Assembly (NCBI GenBank): GCA_022402535.1
Contig: JAKRSD010000026.1
Coordinates: 56,349 to 120,348 of the forward strand
Direction of reading: 5' to 3'
Origin: Flavobacteriales bacterium
GTDB taxonomy: Bacteria > Bacteroidota > Bacteroidia > CAIKAF01
Length of the DNA: 64,000 bases
Shown one piece after another: positions 58,646-64,000 of the stretch. The position numbers were made by a program, and so were the translations under genes. The notes beneath the pieces were generated by a model that saw only the letters and a program-made list of their open reading frames with translations, was not told where the DNA came from and searched no databases. Each line of letters opens with the position of its first letter. The stretch's first letter is position 1.

Positions 58646-58653
58646 CAAAAGTA
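58646..58653 (-). promoter_or_regulatory. -7 box (TACTTTTG) of hutU
   Basis: Exact TAnnTTTG on the - strand; the expected start is about 40 nt ahead of the hutU ATG at 58601. No clear -33 TTTG. Confidence 0.5.
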
Positions 58654-58709
58654 AGTAATCCGGGTTTAAGGGTAAGACATGTTTAAGAATAAGAAAGAGT
58701 AGTTGCTTC

Positions 58710-59264
58710 CTATTCAATATATTTCTCTAATTCTTCGGCTAACTGTTGTCCTCTTAAATGAATGGCCAACACTTTCCCTTCGGGGTCTATCAGTACATTG
58801 TTCGGGATTGATTTAACTTGGTATTTTTGATAAACGGGCGAATCCCAGCCTTTAAGATCACTCACATGATATAGCCCTTTTAACCGGTCCTGCTCAATAG
58901 CTTTTTTCCAAAGCTGTTCATTTTCATCTGCCGATACACTCAATATCTGAAAAGTGCTTCCCCCCTTTAGTTTTTTTGTAGAAAATTGTTCGAAGGTTCT
59001 CATCAGATTTGGGTTTTCACGGCGGCAGGGTTTACACCAGGCCGCCCAAAAATCAATGAGCACATAATTTCCCCTTAATTGCGACAAACGAATTACATTT
59101 CCTGCCGTATCGGGCAGTTCAATTTCGGGGGCCATGTCGCCAATTCCCACGCCGATTTTTGTTGCATTCTTTTGATTAAAGTGATTGTATATAAAACTGC
59201 CGGTTACAACCAACAGAATTAAAACCAGTAATAAACGGTTTATATTTTTGGAATTCTCTAACAT
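58710..59264 (-). CDS. TlpA-like membrane-anchored thioredoxin
   Basis: A 184-residue protein with an N-terminal membrane anchor (about residues 10-26) and a periplasmic thioredoxin fold of the TlpA/AhpC-TSA type. The redox site is WCKPC (C77, C80), the cis-proline loop is SIPNNVLIDPEG and the opening is GDMAPEIELPDTAGN. It reduces disulfides, for example in cytochrome c maturation or protein repair. A near-consensus GACCTTTG lies on the - strand at 59277-59270, 5 nt before the ATG, another possible leaderless start. Confidence 0.9.
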   Translation of the reverse strand: MLENSKNINRLLLVLILLVVTGSFIYNHFNQKNATKIGVGIGDMAPEIELPDTAGNVIRLSQLRGNYVLIDFWAAWCKPCRRENPNLMRTFEQFSTKKLKGGSTFQILSVSADENEQLWKKAIEQDRLKGLYHVSDLKGWDSPVYQKYQVKSIPNNVLIDPEGKVLAIHLRGQQLAEELEKYIE

Positions 59265-59364
59265 GACGGCAAAGGTCTATATTTTATTGCTCTTGAATAG
59301 ATAAATAATTCTTAAAACCCGGAAAGGGTTTTATAACGAAACGATATGCTTTCCCGGGGATTGT

Positions 59365-59372
59365 TATCTTTG
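59365..59372 (+). promoter_or_regulatory. -7 box (TATCTTTG) of rsmD
   Basis: Exact match, ending 4 nt before the ATG at 59377. Transcription would begin at or within a few bases of the start codon. No clear -33 TTTG. Confidence 0.6.
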
Positions 59373-59376
59373 GTGC

Positions 59377-59919
59377 ATGCGAATTATCAGCGGATTTTTA
59401 AAAGGACGGAAGATTGAACCTCCCAAAGATTTTACGGCAAGGCCCACCACCGATTTTGCCCGTGAAGGACTGTTTAATATGTTGTTTAACCGTAAAGAAA
59501 TTCAGGGGGCAAGGGTGTTAGATTTGTTTGCCGGAAGCGGTACGGTCAGCTTCGAATTTGTTTCAAGAGGCGCCGCCGAAGTGGTAGCGGTTGATAAAGA
59601 CCTGAAATCCGTGAATTTTATCCGTAAAAAAAGTGAAGAACTGAATGTGCCACAGCTTAAACCGTTAAGAGCGGATGCCGTTCAATACATTTCTCGCGCC
59701 GGTTTGGCTTTCGATATTATTTTTTGTGATCCTCCATTCGACAGAGAAAACATCGCTGAAATAGCCGATGCCGTTTTCAAAGGGAATATTCTTAAAAAGG
59801 ACGGATTGTTTATTTTGGAACATGAAGACATTCATTCGTTTGAAGAGCATAAATACTTTTTAGAAGACAGGAAATATGGCCGGGTTAAGTTCACGTTTTT
59901 CGCCTGGCCGGAAGAATAA
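59377..59919 (+). CDS. rsmD: 16S rRNA (guanine(966)-N2)-methyltransferase
   Basis: A 180-residue SAM-dependent methyltransferase acting on G966 of 16S rRNA. It has the RsmD N-terminus (MRIISGFLKGRKIEPP), ARPTTDFAREGLFN, SAM motif I VLDLFAGSGTVSFE, the acidic VVAVDKD and the catalytic DPPF tetrapeptide of N2-guanine methyltransferases. Predicted to be translated from a leaderless mRNA, because the -7 box TATCTTTG ends at 59372. Confidence 0.94.
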   Translation: MRIISGFLKGRKIEPPKDFTARPTTDFAREGLFNMLFNRKEIQGARVLDLFAGSGTVSFEFVSRGAAEVVAVDKDLKSVNFIRKKSEELNVPQLKPLRADAVQYISRAGLAFDIIFCDPPFDRENIAEIADAVFKGNILKKDGLFILEHEDIHSFEEHKYFLEDRKYGRVKFTFFAWPEE

Positions 59920-59993
59920 AAATCCAATGATTGCTAAGGACAATGGAATGATTATTGTGTTGTAACATTGTAAATCACGTAAATTTAATAAAG

Positions 59994-60827
59994 ATGAAGC
60001 CTATATTTTTTCTAATAACTCTATTCATTTTTAAAATTACTGTGTTTTGCCAAAATCCTGATTTTAATGTTAGATTAGAATCCTTTCATACCCCCGCTTA
60101 CAACTATTTACGTAGTCAAAAATCACTTGGTGAAAGTAATGTTGGAAATACCAGAGGCAGTAATAATGATGCCGATTCCTATCAGCATAAAGTTTTTGAA
60201 AGAAGAGGATATAACATCCAATCGAATTATCATAAATCCGATGACTATGCATTTACCAAACCTTCCAAAAGTATTTCTACTGTAAGGTACAACGAATCGG
60301 ATCCTCAGGCCAGGATGCTATGGAAAGAAATAACCCATTCGGAAACCTATTTCAAAAGAGAAACATTAATGCCTCTGCATGTGGAACCTGCCCGTTGTGA
60401 AAGATACGTTCGCACAGAAGTGGCACTTCATATTATTGACAAAGAGGTCAAACCTTTTTCTACAGCCTCATTTCAAAAAATTACATCAACTCCGATATAC
60501 AATTTTGAGTCAAAGCCGTCAACCGTTGAAAATGAAACCGGCGGTGAACTACCTGTAAGTTCCGGGGGCTTTCAGCCTAATAAGTTTGAGCCCGTTACTT
60601 CATCGGCAAATAATGAGGTCATATTCCAAAAGGACCTGAGTTTTATTTACAATATGTTTTTCATCATGCATGCCGATGCATTTTGCCTGAATGCAAGGGA
60701 ACGGATACTCAGCAAAAAGAATCCAACACTCGAAGAAATTGAGTCGTTTTTTGTTACGAATGCCCACTGCTTCAACCGGCAAAGAATCATTCGCAATATT
60801 TTAAATTATTCCGGTCTTTTCAGATAA
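59994..60827 (+). CDS. Hypothetical secreted protein
   Basis: About 277 residues, unrecognised. Signal peptide MKPIFFLITLFIFKITVFCQ; the in-frame ATG at 59955 adds 13 residues that do not suit a signal, so I start at 59994. The mature part is polar and rich in Ser, Asn and charged residues, with low predicted order up to about residue 200, then a more conserved-looking helical end with Cys residues (DAFCLNARERILSKKN; ESFFVTNAHCFNRQ). No sorting domain. Function unknown. Confidence 0.6.
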   Translation: MKPIFFLITLFIFKITVFCQNPDFNVRLESFHTPAYNYLRSQKSLGESNVGNTRGSNNDADSYQHKVFERRGYNIQSNYHKSDDYAFTKPSKSISTVRYNESDPQARMLWKEITHSETYFKRETLMPLHVEPARCERYVRTEVALHIIDKEVKPFSTASFQKITSTPIYNFESKPSTVENETGGELPVSSGGFQPNKFEPVTSSANNEVIFQKDLSFIYNMFFIMHADAFCLNARERILSKKNPTLEEIESFFVTNAHCFNRQRIIRNILNYSGLFR

Positions 60828-60830
60828 TTC

Positions 60831-60854
60831 ATCACAAAACTTAGGTTTTGTGAT
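60831..60854. terminator. Perfect 10-bp hairpin, possible terminator
   Basis: ATCACAAAAC (60831-60840), loop TTAG, GTTTTGTGAT (60845-60854), 3 nt after the secreted-protein stop. It has no T-run, so termination efficiency is uncertain. Confidence 0.5.
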
Positions 60855-60917
60855 ATGATATTTATCATAGTTTAAAGGTGCTGTTATACTGAACTTTGTG
60901 GCTTAATAAAGTAAGCC

Positions 60918-62450
60918 ATGAATAAAATTGCATTTTCATTATTATTAAATCTTGGATTAATTGGGATATTATCAGCGCAGCCCTTTTTAGATGCATCATT
61001 TGGCAGCGGTGGTTTTACTGAGGGTTTTGGTTTAAACACCGGCAGTGCTTCCAATAGTGTGTTGGTTCAGGAAGACGGTAAAATACTTCAGGCAGGCGAG
61101 TTCTTGAACCCAACCATCGAAGCTGCGGTGGTTGTTCGTACTATGCCTGACGGAACCTTGGATAATACGTTCGGAACAGCAGGAAAGTTTGTGTTTGATT
61201 TCGGAGGAACGTCCACCAGAGCAACTTGTATGGCTTTATTGCCCGATGGAAAAATATTAGTTGGGGGGCAAAATGAAAATCAAGTTTTTGTAATGCGCTT
61301 GTTGCCCAATGGGCAAATAGATAACTCATTCGGAGGGGTAAATCATTATTATCTCACTAACTTTGCTTCCTTCACCCTGAACTTGAAACAGATAATGGTG
61401 CAATCCGATGGTAAAATTGTGCTTGCCGGAAGCGTTTTTAATTCGGTAGATTGGGATGTTTATACCCAGCGAATTGATTCTTCTGGAGCTTCATCAGATA
61501 TAACCTACGGTGCCGGTGGTATTTATCAAATCGCACAAAATTTAGATCAGGAATTAATCAGTGCAAAAATGGATGATATGAACCGTACGTTGGTTTATTT
61601 CGCTTATGATACCATTACTACAATTCCTTATAAAACAAACTATTTCGTGGGTAGAATTAAAACCGACGGCAGTCTTGATAACACCTTCGGGAATGCCGGT
61701 TTTTACCGAGATGCCTTATTAAATGGGAACACGAGACAATATGGTGAGATGGTTTTAACTCCCGATGAGAAAATTCTTATCACGGGTTCTCATTACAATG
61801 CATCCGGTAATTTTGACGCCTTTATCTGCCAAATTACCCAAAATGGCTTCCTTGACAATACGTTTAATGCTACCGGTAGATTACTTATTGATTATGCCGG
61901 CGGACACGAAGAAGGGTTTAATCTTTCACTTCAAAGTGACGGACAAATCATTTTAGGGGGAGGCTATGATAACGCTTCAAACGATTATTATTTCTTAGCC
62001 AGATTTTCCCCCACGGGAGTTCCCGATTTATCATTCGGCCCTTCGGGCAGATTTCTGGTAAACATTACTTCACAATCTGATGTAGCTAATGCGCTTGCAT
62101 TCCAACAAGATGGAAAATTTCTTTTCAGTGGCTTTAACATTAACACGTCTATGATGGGTTATCCAACCATGATGTTGGCCCGTTTTATTTTGGATGAAGA
62201 TTTTTCTGTAAATGATGTTCAAAATATGGATGCAACATTTCAGTTTTATCCTAATCCTGCCAGTGAACAAATTATTATTACATCTTCAGAAACTTTTACA
62301 TTACAGGTGATTTCATTGGAAGGAAAATTAATTTCAGAATATTCCGTTCAGGGAAACCATATTGTGGATGTTTCACACTTATCACCAGGAGTTTATATTT
62401 TAAAAAGCAGAGATAACAATGCTTGGACTCGAAAGCTTATCAAAAGATAA
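60918..62450 (+). CDS. Delta-60-repeat protein, T9SS type A
   Basis: A 510-residue exported protein. Signal peptide (LLLNLGLIGILSAQ), then about seven delta-60 repeats with the core pattern of LD-x-S/T-FG-x-x-G and Q/P-DGKI-L/V (LDASFGSGGF; VQEDGKILQAG; LDNTFGTAGKFV; LPDGKILVGG; VQSDGKIVLAG; LQSDGQIILGG), which likely form a beta-propeller-like body. The end is a type A sorting domain (FQFYPNPASEQIIITS ... RKLIKR). Probably a surface protein; ligand unknown. Confidence 0.88.
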   Translation: MNKIAFSLLLNLGLIGILSAQPFLDASFGSGGFTEGFGLNTGSASNSVLVQEDGKILQAGEFLNPTIEAAVVVRTMPDGTLDNTFGTAGKFVFDFGGTSTRATCMALLPDGKILVGGQNENQVFVMRLLPNGQIDNSFGGVNHYYLTNFASFTLNLKQIMVQSDGKIVLAGSVFNSVDWDVYTQRIDSSGASSDITYGAGGIYQIAQNLDQELISAKMDDMNRTLVYFAYDTITTIPYKTNYFVGRIKTDGSLDNTFGNAGFYRDALLNGNTRQYGEMVLTPDEKILITGSHYNASGNFDAFICQITQNGFLDNTFNATGRLLIDYAGGHEEGFNLSLQSDGQIILGGGYDNASNDYYFLARFSPTGVPDLSFGPSGRFLVNITSQSDVANALAFQQDGKFLFSGFNINTSMMGYPTMMLARFILDEDFSVNDVQNMDATFQFYPNPASEQIIITSSETFTLQVISLEGKLISEYSVQGNHIVDVSHLSPGVYILKSRDNNAWTRKLIKR

Positions 62451-62479
62451 GGTTATCTTCACCAATTAAGATATCAATT

Positions 62480-63853
62480 ATGCATAATATCAGTATGGAT
62501 GACATAGAGATGACGCTCGATGTCATGAAATATGCGCTCAGTAGAATTTCTGCCGTAAACCCCGAATTAGGCAGTCCCAAAAAAGAAGATGATTTAAAAC
62601 AGTTAGTAGGTGAAACAATCACCCCGAAAGGAATTGGAGGCGAAAAGGCATTCAATCTTTTCAAAGAGGTATTAATTAAAGCCACGGTTTCAATTGATCA
62701 TCCCAGGCATTTAGCCTTTGTCCCAGCATCACCCACAAAGGCGGCCGTAATGTTCGATTTGGTTACCTCGGCTTCCAGTATACACGGTGCCTATTGGATG
62801 GAAGGGGCCGGAGGAATATTTTGTGAAAATGAAGCCATGAGGTGGCTGGTCAGTCTTACCGGGCTGCCTTATGGGGCATTTGGAGTCTTCACCAGCGGAG
62901 GCACAACCGCCAATTTATCGGCTATGGTAGCTGCCCGGGAGCGCTGGCGCTCAGGCAATGCGGCTAATCATGGAAAACGTGGAGTAATCATCACCTCAGA
63001 AGGGGCTCATTCTTCGGTAAAAGCGATGGCCAAAGTTATCGATGCCGATGTTTTCATCATTCCGGCAGAAGAGGCTTTGACCGGGAACTCGCTCGAATCG
63101 CAGATTCAATCCATGGCTGAAGAAACCCAAGAACGGGTTTTTGCCGTTGTGGCAACCGCAGGAACTACTAATGCGGGAATCATAGATGATTTAGAAGGTA
63201 TCGCTTCTGTATGTAATCGCTATAATATATGGTATCATGTTGATGCGGCATATGGGGGCGGGGCTTTAGCAGCCGATTCGGTCAGGCATCTGTTTAATGG
63301 AATAGAAAAAGCCGATAGTATTACTATAGATCCGCATAAATGGCTGTTTTCTCCGTATGATTGTGGCGCAGTGATATATAGAAATCCGGAACAGGCCAAG
63401 AAAGCCCACGCTCAGGAAGGTACTTATCTTGAAATATTTAAAGATGAAGGCGCTCATGGATTTAATCCTGCAGATTATCAGATTCAGCTTACCCGCAGAG
63501 TCAGAGGACTTCCTCTCTGGTTTTCTTTAGCTATGCATGGCACAGAGCGCTACAAACAGGCCATAGAACGTGGGATTGAATTAGCCTGCATTGCGGCGGA
63601 TAAGATTCGGCAAAATCCCAATGTTGAACTTGTAAGAGAACCTTCCCTTTCTTGTGTGCTTTACAGAAGAAAAGGATGGTCTTTTGAAGATTACAAAAAC
63701 TGGATGTATAAAAACCATCAGTCGGGATTTGCGCTTGTTGCCCCTACCAAATGGAAAAAAGACGGAGTATATGAAACAGTTTCTCGCTTCTGCTTTATCA
63801 ATCCCGATACAACTGAAGACGATATACAGGCAATACTGGATAGTATGAGTTGA
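62480..63853 (+). CDS. PLP-dependent group II decarboxylase-like protein
   Basis: About 457 residues, a pyridoxal-phosphate enzyme of the aromatic-L-amino-acid/glutamate decarboxylase family. The Schiff-base Lys is in IDPHKWLF, the PLP-pyridine Asp in HVDAAYGG, and TSGGTTANLSAM and EGAHSSVKAM line the cofactor. ATG 62480 (MHNISMDDIEM) is chosen; an upstream in-frame ATG overlaps the previous gene. Substrate not predictable; it may act on aromatic or acidic amino acids. It starts 29 nt after the T9SS gene. Confidence 0.9.
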   Translation: MHNISMDDIEMTLDVMKYALSRISAVNPELGSPKKEDDLKQLVGETITPKGIGGEKAFNLFKEVLIKATVSIDHPRHLAFVPASPTKAAVMFDLVTSASSIHGAYWMEGAGGIFCENEAMRWLVSLTGLPYGAFGVFTSGGTTANLSAMVAARERWRSGNAANHGKRGVIITSEGAHSSVKAMAKVIDADVFIIPAEEALTGNSLESQIQSMAEETQERVFAVVATAGTTNAGIIDDLEGIASVCNRYNIWYHVDAAYGGGALAADSVRHLFNGIEKADSITIDPHKWLFSPYDCGAVIYRNPEQAKKAHAQEGTYLEIFKDEGAHGFNPADYQIQLTRRVRGLPLWFSLAMHGTERYKQAIERGIELACIAADKIRQNPNVELVREPSLSCVLYRRKGWSFEDYKNWMYKNHQSGFALVAPTKWKKDGVYETVSRFCFINPDTTEDDIQAILDSMS

Positions 63854-63945
63854 TTACTTGTTGTTACTGGTAACCTGTATTTGATTTTTTTCTGCTTCAT
63901 TATCAGTTCATATAAGGTTTAGTTGGGATTTATTATTTGGTTAAG

Positions 63946-63976
63946 TTTGCATAATACGGAAAAGCCCTTACTTTTG
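63946..63976 (+). promoter_or_regulatory. Strong promoter at the right edge
   Basis: TTTG at 63946-63949, a 19-nt spacer and TACTTTTG at 63969-63976. The sequence after it (GCACTCCCGTTTTGTCGGGG) resembles the region after the tRNA-tuf -7 box (GCAGCCCGTTTCAAATGGG), so a tRNA or another stable RNA unit may begin just beyond the window. Confidence 0.65.
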
Positions 63977-64000
63977 CACTCCCGTTTTGTCGGGGTAAGT

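Overview
The window looks like chromosome of a member of the Bacteroidota, most likely Flavobacteriales. Evidence: nine predicted secreted proteins carry type IX secretion (T9SS) C-terminal sorting domains, both type A and type B; promoters fit the TTTG / TAnnTTTG pattern of this phylum; conserved but uncharacterised families such as DUF2851 and DUF3467 are present; and the order is tRNA cluster-tuf-trnW-secE-nusG-rplKAJL-rpoBC. A relative of Fluviicola (Crocinitomicaceae/Cryomorphaceae) is my guess, from the mix of T9SS adhesin-like proteins and a bacterial oxidosqualene cyclase. No rRNA, CRISPR array, transposase or phage gene is visible.

Layout. 1-9.5 kb: housekeeping genes on the + strand (SDR fragment, DUF2851, PspC-like protein, RmlD-like reductase, Na+-dependent NSS transporter with a 47-residue MetS-type small subunit, HhH protein, apt, acyl-CoA dehydrogenase, lipoprotein, rpsU, Xer recombinase, hpf). 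9.7-22.8 kb: the translation/transcription core, with four tRNAs, tuf, tRNA-Trp, secE, nusG, rplK, rplA, rplJ, rplL, rpoB and rpoC, closed by a perfect 15-bp terminator stem. 22.8-28.6 kb: a repeat-bearing gap, DUF3467, then visibly AT-richer genes for a T9SS protein, a tail-fibre-like protein and a GH-like T9SS protein. 28.6-32.9 kb: lipoprotein, glycosyltransferase, M1 peptidase, EamA transporter.

32.8-36.4 kb is the most unusual structure. A segment of about 3.4 kb holds a nitroreductase pseudogene and a glycine-rich T9SS adhesin. It is bounded by two direct copies of the same convergent gene junction (EamA 3' end / T9SS gene 3' end). The four differences I find in the EamA part are all synonymous, so both copies evolved as functional coding sequence. 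The layout is what single-crossover integration of a circular molecule carrying an allele of the junction would leave.

36.3-63.9 kb: two large T9SS proteins (one with a CotH kinase domain and lamin-tail domains), PPK2 adjoining an oxidosqualene cyclase with cycloartenol-synthase-like active-site residues, a lipoprotein, a conserved Bacteroidota protein, two choice-of-anchor-L proteins on either side of an M20 dipeptidase, a PKD-domain T9SS type B protein, a TPR adenylate cyclase, hutU, a TlpA-like thioredoxin, rsmD, a secreted unknown, a delta-60-repeat T9SS protein and a PLP decarboxylase. A strong promoter sits at the right edge and fires out of the window.

Several genes (glycosyltransferase, rsmD, the conserved protein at 46.8-47.8 kb) have a -7 box ending only 4-6 nt before the start codon, which suggests leaderless mRNAs and helps decide their starts.
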